This document shows positions 9,111-17,943 of a stretch of 25,623 bases of DNA, piece by piece. Below the pieces are notes generated by a model. It saw only the letters and a list, made by a program, of their open reading frames with translations, was not told where the DNA came from and ran no database searches. Within the stretch, counting starts at the first letter, position 1; each line of letters begins with the position of its first letter. Both the position numbers and the translations under genes were made by a program. This DNA comes from a virus. The stretch covers positions 1 through 25,623 of IMG/VR virus record IMGVR_UViG_3300035204_001168. One strand, 5' to 3'.

Positions 9111-10463
9111 TTATTTACCTAATTCCTTCATTGTGTTTGACTCTGGATATGACTCTTGAACAGAATCCTTGGCAAGTTCCATATCCATTTGATATCCACC
9201 ATCTTGCTGGAAGAAATGACGAACAGAAGTTACGAGATACTTGCCACTAATGTACTTGTCAGTATTAGATTCGTCCCCCGCTTCTCCCGGTTCTAGTGGT
9301 TCAAATCTCAAATGCACAACATCCCCACACATCCTCCGACTATCACCAGCCCCGTTAGTATATAGTCGCATCGATTCAATTTGCTTCATTTGAGATTTTC
9401 TTTTACTGAACCACTTTTCATATTCGTCGTTGTCTTCGACGGTTTCGCCGCCGTGTAGTTTGTTCTTGCGGTTTAAGAATTTGTGTTTGGGCTTGAAATC
9501 ATAAACCGTGTTTGATTCAGGACTAAACTTATCAATACCTTTGATGATGGGATATTCCTTCTCTACATGTTTGATCCCATCCCAACTATCTTTCAAGTTA
9601 AAATCTGTCACCTCATACTTTTTTCTAACAATGTCATGTGTTAGTACTTTAGAGGCATACATCCCCGTTTCAATTTCTTCGAGTCTGTTTCCCGCATCAG
9701 CAAAACGAATAGATTCTAGATTTCTATGTTCATACCCAACATCTCTCTGCCCCCGAACGCTAGATGGTTTTGACAAATCACGATATTTTCTGGGATGCCA
9801 CATATAGGATTGTTTGGGGATGGGAACATCAACCAATTTATCAAGTGTAGTGAAATGAAAACCTTCCCTGTCTTCATAAAATACAAAATTACAAGCATCT
9901 GTGTTGTCTTCTGCAACTGCCCTTGCAGTCAACCAGTTAATTGCTGTAAATGGTGACCAGTTTGGAATGACGTATTTCTTCTTGACGTTTGTGGTTTTTA
10001 CATCGATGCTAAGTTCTTTACCAGAGACATCTTTGATATTGGAGTCGTATATCTCTGTGACAATATCACTTATCGTTCCATAGTAAGATTTGCTGATCTT
10101 TGTATGGGAATCTTTGAACATTTCGGGAGATACGCAAGACAGAACCATAACTTGAGATCTGCCCGCCGTCGAAACATGCTTAGATCTAATTCCATACACA
10201 TCAAACTCAAAAGTAACATCATCCGCCCCAGCCAAAGAGAAAACAATTTCTAGTTTTTCCTGTTGTCCTATTATTGGTAGATGTCTTGCCCAGTTATGAA
10301 CATCCAAGAAACTCAATTCACAAGACATAGTGTTTGAAAATATGTTTTCAAAAATACTACACGAAACGAACTTGTATATCAAAGAAACCTTACCGCCATT
10401 CGGAGAAGTGATAATAAGGTCTTTCAGTAGGTAATCTCTTGTGCCCTTGTGTGCGTCAACCAT
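9111..10463 (-). CDS. 27: gp27-like baseplate hub protein
   Basis: 450 residues, against 391 in T4. The start ATG at 10463 overlaps the gp53 stop (TAATG). The beginning (YLLKDLIITSPNGGKVSLIY, FENIFSNTMSCELSFLD, LPIIGQEKLEIVF-like segment) fits the tube-like first domain of gp27/gpD hub proteins. The middle (FKDSHTKISKSYYGTISDIV, WSPFTAINWLTARAVAED) is the most typical segment of the family, and the C-terminus (GKYLVTSVRHFF) closes the last domain. gp27 forms the trimer that joins the gp5 spike to the tail tube, which agrees with gp5 being the next gene. Confidence 0.9.
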   Translation of the reverse strand: MVDAHKGTRDYLLKDLIITSPNGGKVSLIYKFVSCSIFENIFSNTMSCELSFLDVHNWARHLPIIGQQEKLEIVFSLAGADDVTFEFDVYGIRSKHVSTAGRSQVMVLSCVSPEMFKDSHTKISKSYYGTISDIVTEIYDSNIKDVSGKELSIDVKTTNVKKKYVIPNWSPFTAINWLTARAVAEDNTDACNFVFYEDREGFHFTTLDKLVDVPIPKQSYMWHPRKYRDLSKPSSVRGQRDVGYEHRNLESIRFADAGNRLEEIETGMYASKVLTHDIVRKKYEVTDFNLKDSWDGIKHVEKEYPIIKGIDKFSPESNTVYDFKPKHKFLNRKNKLHGGETVEDNDEYEKWFSKRKSQMKQIESMRLYTNGAGDSRRMCGDVVHLRFEPLEPGEAGDESNTDKYISGKYLVTSVRHFFQQDGGYQMDMELAKDSVQESYPESNTMKELGK

Positions 10464-11308
10464 TACAGATTAATCATCCTTTTCAATTCAGCGTCAATAT
10501 TCGGAATCAGTTCTTCTTTGAGTATTTTGATTTCTTGCTTGCTGGTGTTGAGATTTTCTTCGTACTCACGATTTGTTACTGTGGTGTGTGTTGAAAGATT
10601 TCCATCCTCTGATATGAGGTACGAATGTAAAATCGTATTACCAAAAGTGGCTGCTGTAATATCGTATGGAGATGCTCCGGTTTGCCCCACCAATACTTGT
10701 TCACCAGTACCACCCACTGGTGGAGTTCCATATGGGTTTATCTTCTTACCATCTAAATTTTCAAAGTGGTGTAAACTTTCTTTGTGAATATCCACTATTC
10801 GACTAATTGTTCCTGTGGTGGTATTCTCATACTGGATAATGTCATCAACACTAAAGGAGCCAACCGTGTCTCTCAATACCAATTTCCTATAAGTAGGATC
10901 CCAACTTTCAACAAACCCACGAACACTTCTATCTGATACATTGTACACTTCCGTGTCTTTAGTAAACCCTGTTCCCCCAGATATATTGTTGATGTAGTAT
11001 GCTTTTTCTGGATATTTCTTATCGAGAAAATTCTCAAGAGATCTGCTACCTAAACACCAATCGAAATATGGATCGATTATTTGATTTGTTAGTAACACCA
11101 CCCAATGTAATTTTGCATTGTTGTAAAACTTATGCGCCACCATTTCTGGTGTTTCTCCGTCTTGTACGGCATAGTTTTCAAAGAAGTTGGAATTGTCGAT
11201 AATCTCTTTGCGTATTGCTACTCGTCTAAGGATGTCTGTTGCGGTTTTGATCGATCCGTCTTTGTTTATATCGTACCGAATCAGTGGAAACTTACTAAAA
11301 AATGTCAT
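10463..11308 (-). CDS. 53: gp53-like baseplate wedge protein
   Basis: 281 residues with start ATG 11308 (MTFFSKFPLIRYDI), which overlaps the stop of the previous gene in TAATG and resembles the T4 start MLFTFF. An in-frame ATG at 11329 would add 7 residues but lies inside the upstream gene. Residues about 15-100 carry the gp53 core (DILRRVAIRKEIIDNSNFFE, GETPEMVAHKFYNNAKLHW, LLTNQIIDPYFDW). T4 gp53 is 196 aa; the extra C-terminal part here (VTNREYEENLNTSKQEIKIL) resembles extended gp53 of marine T4-like phages, from memory. gp53 joins neighbouring wedges around the hub. Confidence 0.9.
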   Translation of the reverse strand: MTFFSKFPLIRYDINKDGSIKTATDILRRVAIRKEIIDNSNFFENYAVQDGETPEMVAHKFYNNAKLHWVVLLTNQIIDPYFDWCLGSRSLENFLDKKYPEKAYYINNISGGTGFTKDTEVYNVSDRSVRGFVESWDPTYRKLVLRDTVGSFSVDDIIQYENTTTGTISRIVDIHKESLHHFENLDGKKINPYGTPPVGGTGEQVLVGQTGASPYDITAATFGNTILHSYLISEDGNLSTHTTVTNREYEENLNTSKQEIKILKEELIPNIDAELKRMINL

Positions 11309-12258
11309 TATCGCTCTCCATCCATCCACTTGTAATCTTGTCTTGCCAGCAATGCCAATTCTCTGAAATCCATTGATAACTTAACACTTGTGGGGGCATT
11401 AGTTCCTTCAAACGCACTCCATATACCGCCTCCTGCATAATCGACTTTAATGGATGTCATACAGCAACGTGCTATCTTACCAATATATTGATTTTCTTCT
11501 CCACCAGACAAGAAGAATATTTGATATTCGGAGGGATACTCAAACAGAGCATGATCACCCTTATAGGCGCTCGGAGCCGAACTGTATTTTAGAAACTGTA
11601 TGATTTCTTTTAGATTGTCCGAATCTTTTTGGTTTCGTGGAGTAAACTCCCAAGAGAAACTGAAAGTCCTCTGTTCGGGCTCCTGAAACATTGTTTCTTT
11701 TCGGGGGTTCACCACTCGTTTCATTTTATGAGCAATTAATTTGTCTGCATTTTCAAGAAACAACTTACCAGCCATACCGGCAACCACCTGGCCAGCCTGT
11801 TGTGTCGCCGAAGCAAAGTTACCAGTTACCATATTGCCCAGAGCAGATCTTTGAAACGACACGGTTTCCCAAGTCCATCCGTCCGACATTGATATTTGAT
11901 GAGGAAACGGAAGAACCACATTATCTTTAATTCCGCCCGAAGATTTTGCATAAGTGCTTTCATCGACCGCTATTTCTGTCATTGTTTTTACATCATTACC
12001 TTCTTCATCTTTTCCCACACCTCGTTCAAATACCTGAACCTGCTCGTTCCTCACATCCCCCCGAGGTGATCCAGTCCGTACCCCTGCCATATTTTTTGAT
12101 AATTTTTGTACTTCGGAAGAAACCGCCGAAGACATATCTTCCCCACCGCTCTTTGATGAGTCACCTAACGGCGCAGTTTCATCCTGATATACCCGCAAAA
12201 AGAAGACATGCTGATGTTCTGAGTTTGATGCAATATCAGATGGAAAATGTAGAGACAT
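11308..12258 (-). CDS. 48: gp48/gp54-type baseplate tail-tube cap protein
   Basis: 316 residues. ATG 12258 has an AAGGAG ribosome site at 12264-12269. The C-terminal half holds the tube-fold signature seen in T4 gp48: FSFSWEFTPRNQKDSDNLKE, IIQFLKYSSAPSAY, then SIKVDYAGGGIWSAFEGTNA and VKLSMDFRELALLAR. The N-terminal 120 residues are polar and poorly conserved, with LPFPHQISMSDGWTWE as an order-giving motif. gp48 sits on the hub and starts tube assembly. gp54 shares the fold; I prefer gp48 because of the pattern around the TPR and FRELALL motifs, though the call is between these two. It is the first gene of the hub operon and is divergent from gp4. Confidence 0.82.
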   Translation of the reverse strand: MSLHFPSDIASNSEHQHVFFLRVYQDETAPLGDSSKSGGEDMSSAVSSEVQKLSKNMAGVRTGSPRGDVRNEQVQVFERGVGKDEEGNDVKTMTEIAVDESTYAKSSGGIKDNVVLPFPHQISMSDGWTWETVSFQRSALGNMVTGNFASATQQAGQVVAGMAGKLFLENADKLIAHKMKRVVNPRKETMFQEPEQRTFSFSWEFTPRNQKDSDNLKEIIQFLKYSSAPSAYKGDHALFEYPSEYQIFFLSGGEENQYIGKIARCCMTSIKVDYAGGGIWSAFEGTNAPTSVKLSMDFRELALLARQDYKWMDGER

Positions 12259-12275
12259 TGATGCTCCTTAGTGTG

Positions 12276-12290
12276 ATACATACTATGTAT
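12276..12290. promoter_or_regulatory. Palindrome ATACATA-C-TATGTAT in divergent spacer
   Basis: A 7-base inverted repeat with one central base lies in the 30-base spacer between gp48 (minus) and gp4 (plus) and runs into the gp4 start codon. The same arms occur at 19777-19792 in the only other divergent spacer of the window. It could be an operator or two back-to-back promoter elements. No activity is proven. Confidence 0.4.
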
Positions 12291-12738
12291 GTCTTACAAA
12301 GGGAAATTTACCCCAAAGAACCCAAATAAATACCACGGTGATCCCACAAAAATCATATATCGCTCATTGTGGGAACGTCGGTTTATGGTATTCTGTGATG
12401 AGAATCCTTCTGTGTTGGAGTGGTCTTCCGAAGAGATGTTTATACCATATGTATCGCCGATTGACAACAAAAAACACAGATACTTCGTTGACTTCAAAAT
12501 CAAAACAAGAAACAAACGTGGATTTATTGAAACTCGCCTGATCGAGATCAAACCAAAAAAGCAATGTAAAGCCCCAACCAAACCAAAAAGAATGAGCAAA
12601 CGATATATCACCGAAGTACAGACTTGGGGCATTAACTCTGCTAAATGGGAAGCAGCGAAAGCATACGCAGATTTGCGTGGATGGAAATTCCAGATCATAA
12701 CAGAAGACACTCTATTCGCAGGAAAGAACAATGGCTAA
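12289..12738 (+). CDS. 4: gp4-like head completion protein (nuclease fold)
   Basis: 149 residues, against 150 in T4. The start MSYKGKFTPKNPNKYHGDPT and IIYRSLWERRFMVFCDENP closely follow T4 gp4. Nuclease-fold residues of the PD-(D/E)XK/TnsA type are visible: E29 (in WER), D68 (YFVDF) and E86-I-K88. gp4, with gp50, prepares DNA-filled heads for tail joining. No good ribosome site precedes the ATG; the upstream bases are the palindrome shared with the divergent promoter region. Its end overlaps the next gene by 8 bases. Confidence 0.93.
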   Translation: MSYKGKFTPKNPNKYHGDPTKIIYRSLWERRFMVFCDENPSVLEWSSEEMFIPYVSPIDNKKHRYFVDFKIKTRNKRGFIETRLIEIKPKKQCKAPTKPKRMSKRYITEVQTWGINSAKWEAAKAYADLRGWKFQIITEDTLFAGKNNG

Positions 12739-13363
12739 AAGCATACGAGGCTCGGATAGCATTTTCGAGGCATTCCACGACAATCAAAAAGTAAATTCTC
12801 AAACCAAGAAGCAACAGACATATGATTGGTTTCGTAATACTATCAATACAGCATTGGAAGATTATGATATGAACGAAATCCGAAATATGATAATAACCGA
12901 CCGAAACAGAGTTTCAAATAGGTTGTTTGTTGGTAAACTGTATTTCTTTTTCTATAACGATCCAATATACAAAACCACCCTACCATATTATGATACCTTT
13001 CCACTGTTTCTGTTATTACGACGAAAAGGAAAATTGATGTTTGGATTGAATTTCCATTACCTTAGTCCGACGAGGAGGATTGTGGAATTTTTAAAAATGC
13101 TTCGATATACTACCAATCAGCGTTTGGATACTACAACACGCATAGAACTTCCTTATAAAGAAATCAAAAAATCGATGAATTGGCGAATGCTTGTCCCAAC
13201 TCTTCGACAATATCGAATAGATAGAATACAAGGAAACATAATAAATATTCCAGCACAGGACTGGCCAGTTGCAATTAATTTACCTGTTGAACGCTTCAAA
13301 AAAGCATCAAGGAGGAGCATCTGGAGACAATCAAGCATCAAGGGACGAACAGGACGAATATAG
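12731..13363 (+). CDS. Conserved T4-like phage protein of unknown function
   Basis: 210 residues. ATG 12731 overlaps the gp4 end and has AGGAAAG before it. The centre reads LFVGKLYFFFYNDP, LPYYDTFPLFLLLRRKGKL and FGLNFHYLSPTRRIVEFLK. I remember the pattern 'YYD-FPL...GLNFHYL' from many marine T4-like phages, always without an assigned function. The C-terminus is strongly basic (FKKASRRSIWRQSSIKGRTG), as if binding nucleic acid. No membrane segment was seen. Its place between gp4 and the tube-fold gene suggests a role in tail or head-tail assembly, but the function is unknown. Confidence 0.8.
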   Translation: MAKSIRGSDSIFEAFHDNQKVNSQTKKQQTYDWFRNTINTALEDYDMNEIRNMIITDRNRVSNRLFVGKLYFFFYNDPIYKTTLPYYDTFPLFLLLRRKGKLMFGLNFHYLSPTRRIVEFLKMLRYTTNQRLDTTTRIELPYKEIKKSMNWRMLVPTLRQYRIDRIQGNIINIPAQDWPVAINLPVERFKKASRRSIWRQSSIKGRTGRI

Positions 13364-14023
13364 ATGGCAGATTTAAAACTAAGTAGCAGCATCCAAGAAA
13401 TATGGGCAGAGAAACTTCTTCGGAAAAATCGGTATGGGATTTCTTTTATGGGGAACGGTGTCGAATTAGCCCTGAAGGAAATGGGAAGAGAAAGCGGACC
13501 GCTTCGTCGAAGAATACTAGAACTTCTAGTACGAAATTGTGAAGTTGCTTCTTTGGTTGGTGCATCTTTCTCAACTGCCCCAAATAGAATACACGGACCT
13601 GTTCGAGAAATGCCGTATGAACGTCTTTATAGCGGTGACTTGAGTTTGACATTTCGGGAAGTTCGTTCAACAAAGGTACGAAAATTCTTCACTTCTTGGC
13701 AGAATTCCATCTACAAGAACACCTCTGGGAATTTTACATATTACGATGATTATATCGGCGATATTGAAATATACCAATATGATGAAAAAGGCGACAGCAA
13801 TGCTGTATATGGAATAAGAATAAAAGAGGCATATCCAAAAAACATTCACGAAATGACTTTGGGTTATGCCGAAAATGACTCATATCACAGACAAACAGTA
13901 GATTTTGCTTTTCGTGATTGGGAAGAGATTTCAATTCCCAGAAAACCCAAAAACCAAGAAAAGGACAATACATCCTTTGCCCCTGCCCCACTTACATTTG
14001 ACTCACCCCCACTTACATTCTGA
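13364..14023 (+). CDS. Tail-tube-fold protein (gp54- or gp19-like)
   Basis: 219 residues, ATG directly after the previous TAG. The tube-fold pattern is clear: MPYERLYSGDLSLTFREV, VRKFFTSWQNSIY, FTYYDDYIGDIEIYQYD, YGIRIKEAYPKNIHEMTLGY and TVDFAFRDWEEI. This matches the family that contains T4 gp19 (tube subunit) and gp54 (junction protein that starts the tube on gp48). Location beside gp26, the tape measure and gp48 favours gp54; the compact size (gp19 163 aa, gp54 320 aa in T4) leaves gp19 open. The last 30 residues are a Pro/Lys-rich tail ending LTFDSPPLTF, unusual for gp19. Confidence 0.8.
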   Translation: MADLKLSSSIQEIWAEKLLRKNRYGISFMGNGVELALKEMGRESGPLRRRILELLVRNCEVASLVGASFSTAPNRIHGPVREMPYERLYSGDLSLTFREVRSTKVRKFFTSWQNSIYKNTSGNFTYYDDYIGDIEIYQYDEKGDSNAVYGIRIKEAYPKNIHEMTLGYAENDSYHRQTVDFAFRDWEEISIPRKPKNQEKDNTSFAPAPLTFDSPPLTF

Positions 14024-14052
14024 CTAATGAAATGATCCATAGGAGATAAATT

Positions 14053-14784
14053 ATGGCTTTACCAAAACTAACAGTACCGTACTACAAAACCAAAATACCT
14101 TCAACCGGAAAAGAAGTCAAATTTCGACCCTTTCTGGTAAAAGAAGAAAAGATTCTAATGCTTGCATTGGAATCTGAAGATGAGTCGCAAATATGTGATG
14201 CATTGTTTCAAATCATAGACAATTGTACCGACAACAAAGTCGATGCAAGAGATATGCCGGTATTTGATGTCGAATACCTCTTTTTACAGTTGAGGAGCAA
14301 ATCGGTCGACAGCGAGATAGAGGTAAAAAACAGATGCTCAAATCCGAAATGTCTAAAACCTACAACCCTCAAAATAAACCTTGATGATGTTACAGTCAAA
14401 AACAAAGAAACCAACCACAAAATTGAACTCACCAAAGACATTGGTGTCATTATGAAATTTCCCCGCCTATACAACATTAAATCTTTACCAGATGTTGACG
14501 AGAGCAACAGCGAATACATTTTTGCTGTAATTAAAAGTTGTTTAGAATCCATTTACGACGAAGATCAAATATACAAAATATCAGAACAAACTCCAGAATC
14601 GGTAGATGAATTCCTTGAGAGTCTGACTGGTGAACAATTTGAAAAACTCACTGATTTTTTTGAAAATGTCCCATCTTTAGAATTCAACTTGAAGTATGAC
14701 TGCGCTCACTGCGGAGAAAAAATAGATATCAAACTGTCTGGACTACAGGATTTTTTCTCCTATGCCTCTCTCACAACTCGGTAG
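14053..14784 (+). CDS. 26: gp26-like baseplate hub assembly protein
   Basis: 243 residues; ATG 14053 has AGGAG 8 bases upstream. The N-terminus (VPYYKTKIPSTGKEVKFRPF, LVKEEKILMLALES) and the C-terminal end (CAHCGEKIDIKLSGLQDFF) are typical of the T4 gp26 'baseplate protein' family. Two cysteine pairs, C95/C100 and C217/C220, could bind zinc together. In T4, gp26 is needed for hub assembly. Its place just before a small WERDYY-type ORF and the tape measure copies the gene order of tail assembly chaperones G and GT. The slippery heptamer at 14751-14757 falls in codons 233-235. Confidence 0.85.
   Translation: MALPKLTVPYYKTKIPSTGKEVKFRPFLVKEEKILMLALESEDESQICDALFQIIDNCTDNKVDARDMPVFDVEYLFLQLRSKSVDSEIEVKNRCSNPKCLKPTTLKINLDDVTVKNKETNHKIELTKDIGVIMKFPRLYNIKSLPDVDESNSEYIFAVIKSCLESIYDEDQIYKISEQTPESVDEFLESLTGEQFEKLTDFFENVPSLEFNLKYDCAHCGEKIDIKLSGLQDFFSYASLTTR
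14751..14757 (+). other. Candidate -1 ribosomal frameshift site T TTT TTC
   Basis: In the gp26 frame the codons are GAT TTT TTC, so the heptamer T_TTT_TTC has the X_XXY_YYZ phase. The -1 frame has no stop from here to the end of the 53-residue ORF at 14951. A slip would give a 299-residue fusion: 235 gp26 residues, 11 linker residues (LLCLSHNSVEN) and the 53-residue ORF. Confidence 0.6.
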
Positions 14785-14789
14785 AAAAC

Positions 14790-14951
14790 ATGCTCAGAAC
14801 AAATTTTGCAATGATTCAACACCACAACTGGAGTCTAGAATCACTGGAAAATATGGTGCCGTGGGAGAGGGATTATTATGTCATTTTACTAAATAACCAT
14901 GTCCAAGAAGAGAATGAACGAATCGAGAGACAAAACCAACGGATGAGATAA
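14790..14951 (+). CDS. Small tail assembly chaperone-like ORF, probable frameshift tail of gp26
   Basis: 53 residues from ATG 14790, ending one base before the tape measure ATG. The core NMVPWERDYYVILLNNHVQE has the aromatic 'WE-x-x-Y' helix followed by a charged helix that I associate with the second part of tail assembly chaperones. There is no strong ribosome site before the ATG, and the frame is -1 relative to gp26 and open back through the slippery heptamer. I therefore infer that it is made mainly as a gp26 fusion, as GT is in lambda. A separate small protein remains possible. The likely role is holding the tape measure soluble during tube assembly. Confidence 0.7.
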   Translation: MLRTNFAMIQHHNWSLESLENMVPWERDYYVILLNNHVQEENERIERQNQRMR

Positions 14952-17882
14952 ATGGAACCAAACGAAAAACAACTCAAAGACATCAATGCTAAACTAAAGG
15001 ATCAAAACAAGATTCTTAGTGATAAGGTTGGTGATCCACTCAAAGATCAAAGTGGTATTGTCAAAGATACAAAGACGGCAGTGGATAGAGTTGAATCCTC
15101 GGTGAAAAATGTAGAAGCGAGTGATATTGAAAGGGCCAATAAATTCAACGATTTGGCAGACGATCTAACTAAAAAGTTTTCATCGTTCAATGCTGATCAA
15201 ATTTCAAATCTTACTAACTTTGGTGCTATAGTAGAAACTGCTACTGCCCGAACAGAAAAAATACAACAAGAATCCCTTACCGGGATATCATCAACTCTCA
15301 CCGAGTCGTTTGCAACATCTCTAAGTTTCGTTGATAGACTAGCCTTTCGCATTCATGCTAAAGCAGATCAAAACATTCGGAAAATGAACGAGGCTGCCGC
15401 CGAATTTGATGATATGCAAACGAATGTTGGTAATTTCATGCAAACCAGAATGCTTGAGTTGTCCAATCAACTCCTTACCGCAGATCATAAACAAGCGATC
15501 AACATTAAAAATGAAATGTTAGCCCTACGAAAAAGGTCTGGTGTCCTTCACGGTCATGAACGAGATCGTATGGAGGCGATGCACAGTGCAATGGCAGACG
15601 GTATGGAGGAGATGACCAATAGTACTTCTATATTTAAACAAGCGATTGTTGACACGCTACCAACAATGGATAGTTTGGCGGAAAAGATGCTCGGTGGGGG
15701 AATTCTTGGTAAATTCGCTGGAAACTTAATCCGAGCAAGAAAAGCCAAGAAACAACAACAAGCAGCCACAGATATTGGTATTGAATCAGCAATGCAAAAA
15801 GATTTTGTTGAAGATGGTGTTGCCAAAGCAAAGGGGGCTGATGCTATAATGGGCGGTGATGGTGAACTTTCCGAGGAAGAAGAGGAGACCGTCCGAAATG
15901 AACAATTAGAAATTCTTAGAGAAATTTCGGAACAGGGATTGTCTCTCATAGAAGGCAATAACGACATAGAAGAAGCGATAGTTGATGGAAATAAGAACGA
16001 GGAGTCTAGACATAAGGGTGATAAACTAGACAAGAAAGAAAAACGAAGAGAACGTCTACGAAGAGAAAAATCACGACATGGGGATTTGCTAAAGGGTGGT
16101 GGTAAGGGCATCACCAAAAAGAAGAGTGGTATGTTAGGGAAGATATGGGGTCTTCTTAAAGGCAGTTTCTCTAAACTTCTCCTTGGGGTTGGCAGTCTTG
16201 TGACTTCTATGGGTGGTCTTGCCTTGAAAATGGGCGGGGGAATGCTTTCATTGGGTGGGAAAGTAGGTAAACTTGGTCTAAAAATGGGAAGCGGATTGCT
16301 CGCTCTTGGTGGAAAACTTGCACCAATGCTATTGAAAATAGCGGGACCTGTGGCTCTCATGGCTGGTGCTGGTATTTTGGGATTTAAAGCAGGTAATTGG
16401 TTACACGATAATCTTGTTGGACCTTGGCTTGAGGACTACTACGACGAGCAAGATAAGAGAAAATGGGATGCCAATAATGCAGTTATAAAAACCACTACGC
16501 AACAAGCAAAGGTGAGAGACGAAGAAACTGGTGAACTGCTCCCTCTCTACCGAGTATGGGACCCCAAATTACAAAAGGAACTAGGAAAACAGATTGCAAC
16601 AGAAAAAGAAATTATGGAAGCAGCAAAGAAGACTGGACATGAAGGTGATTTCAGTCAACTAATGGTGCCAGACTCGGAGGGCGAGACAGCGGTTGGAAAA
16701 GCAATGGCAACCAAAACAGCGACAGGAGCGCAAGCGTATAGTGCGTGGGGCGGAGGACTCACCGAAGACATGAGTGCGGGCGAGTTAGAGAAGGTGGTGA
16801 GTGGAGAAACGGCTAGAGATGAACTAAGTAACTTGTCTAGTGGTGGGGGAAGATTGCATGGCAAGGGAAAAGAAGGATTTGAAGGACAGAGGGAGGCGAA
16901 GAGGAAACAGCAAATTCTCCATACGGCTGATCAATTACAGCAAGCAGAGAAAGAACTCGTCAATTATATGAGCAAACCTTACGACACTGAAGAAGAGGCC
17001 GAAGTGGCGTCTCGGAAAGTAAAAGAACTACTGATAAACACTGGTAAGGTATTTGAAGTTTTTCGTGGTCATGGTAAGAGGAAAAGCCTGGGCGGGGTGC
17101 CGATTCTAAAGACGAGTGATTATCATAAAATGAAAAAAGCATTTCCTATGATGTATGATTATTCTCGGGGAGAATATAGGCCTGCCATGAAAAAAGTTGA
17201 TTATGATTGGGAAGACCCACAAAGCGATGCAGAAAAGTCTTTCACAGGTGCAAAAGATAATCAATTCCTTCTTATGATGGATCACCTTTGGGACGAAAAA
17301 CAAATAGTAGAATTGCTGGGAGAATATGACAATGCCCAATCCGGGAGCATCGCAGCGAATTGGCGGGGCACCTCATGGGAAAGGTTTGGGGGCGGTGAGG
17401 CTTTTATGGGAGAACGCTGGTCAGACCCAGAACTCCCGGGCGAGGTCAGGTTCGCAAAGGGAGGTTTGGTCCGACGACCAACTCGCGCCCTAATAGGGGA
17501 AAACAACAAACCCGAAGTTGTAATTCCACTAAGCAAATCTCATGAGGTAATGGCTAAAACGATAGTAAAGACCGCTTCGCTCCAACCAACCAATCAAAGT
17601 GGTGGTATATTGGGTAACGTCCATCGTCTTCTTGGAATGGAACAATCTACAATAACAAAGCCCGACCACATCGAGAACCACCTAGTCAATTTACAAAACC
17701 AAAACCAACAACTCAAAGAGAAAACAACACTAACCCAAAACACACCAGAACAACTGAACAATACAAACATTTCTAGTGTAAATCAGAGCAACACCACAAT
17801 GTCATTGCCACCATCGCCTCATTACAACGAGTCAACACTACAGAGCCTACGCGAAAAACGAATGCGTTCGACTACCATCTAA
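14952..17882 (+). CDS. Tail tape measure protein
   Basis: 976 residues; ATG follows the preceding TAA immediately, with GGATGAGATAA as a weak ribosome site. Residues 1 to about 240 are long charged helices (KQLKDINAKLKDQNKILSDK). Residues about 320-385 are a Glu/Lys-rich segment. Residues about 394-490 form a Gly-rich hydrophobic stretch with internal repeats (LKMGGGMLSLGGKVGKLGLK, then LKMGSGLLALGGKL). Residues about 834-866 carry the tape-measure C-terminal signature FAKGGLVRRPTRALIGENNK, PEVVIPLSKS. Size (T4 gp29 is 590), position after the chaperone-like ORF, and this signature support the role: it sets tube length and is injected with DNA. The last 100 residues are rich in Asn/Gln. A terminator follows the stop directly. 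Confidence 0.88.
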   Translation: MEPNEKQLKDINAKLKDQNKILSDKVGDPLKDQSGIVKDTKTAVDRVESSVKNVEASDIERANKFNDLADDLTKKFSSFNADQISNLTNFGAIVETATARTEKIQQESLTGISSTLTESFATSLSFVDRLAFRIHAKADQNIRKMNEAAAEFDDMQTNVGNFMQTRMLELSNQLLTADHKQAINIKNEMLALRKRSGVLHGHERDRMEAMHSAMADGMEEMTNSTSIFKQAIVDTLPTMDSLAEKMLGGGILGKFAGNLIRARKAKKQQQAATDIGIESAMQKDFVEDGVAKAKGADAIMGGDGELSEEEEETVRNEQLEILREISEQGLSLIEGNNDIEEAIVDGNKNEESRHKGDKLDKKEKRRERLRREKSRHGDLLKGGGKGITKKKSGMLGKIWGLLKGSFSKLLLGVGSLVTSMGGLALKMGGGMLSLGGKVGKLGLKMGSGLLALGGKLAPMLLKIAGPVALMAGAGILGFKAGNWLHDNLVGPWLEDYYDEQDKRKWDANNAVIKTTTQQAKVRDEETGELLPLYRVWDPKLQKELGKQIATEKEIMEAAKKTGHEGDFSQLMVPDSEGETAVGKAMATKTATGAQAYSAWGGGLTEDMSAGELEKVVSGETARDELSNLSSGGGRLHGKGKEGFEGQREAKRKQQILHTADQLQQAEKELVNYMSKPYDTEEEAEVASRKVKELLINTGKVFEVFRGHGKRKSLGGVPILKTSDYHKMKKAFPMMYDYSRGEYRPAMKKVDYDWEDPQSDAEKSFTGAKDNQFLLMMDHLWDEKQIVELLGEYDNAQSGSIAANWRGTSWERFGGGEAFMGERWSDPELPGEVRFAKGGLVRRPTRALIGENNKPEVVIPLSKSHEVMAKTIVKTASLQPTNQSGGILGNVHRLLGMEQSTITKPDHIENHLVNLQNQNQQLKEKTTLTQNTPEQLNNTNISSVNQSNTTMSLPPSPHYNESTLQSLREKRMRSTTI

Positions 17883-17911
17883 AAAGGGACCTGGCGAACC
17901 AGGCCCCTTTT
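17883..17911. terminator. Bidirectional intrinsic terminator
   Basis: AAAGGG-A-CCTGG pairs with CCAGG-C-CCCTTT around a CGAA loop, with A and T runs on the two sides. It lies between the convergent tape measure gene and gp32 and can serve both strands. Confidence 0.88.
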
Positions 17912-17922
17912 CTTCATCATTT

Positions 17923-17943
17923 AACGAAGGATTAACCTTCGTT
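17923..17943 (-). other. Hairpin holding the gp32 stop codon in its loop
   Basis: AACGAAGG (17923-17930) pairs perfectly with CCTTCGTT (17936-17943). On the gp32 transcript the loop is TTAAT and contains the TAA stop. The terminator hairpin follows 12 bases later. It may protect the mRNA 3' end; this is inference. Confidence 0.5.

Noticed and set aside
12294-12731. 145-residue minus-strand ORF covering gp4
   Set aside because: Exact antisense of gp4, which matches its family along the whole length.
15554-16360. 268-residue minus-strand ORF opposite the tape measure gene
   Set aside because: Ser/Pro/Leu-rich shadow of a Glu/Lys/Gly-rich coding strand; the tape measure reading has clear family motifs.
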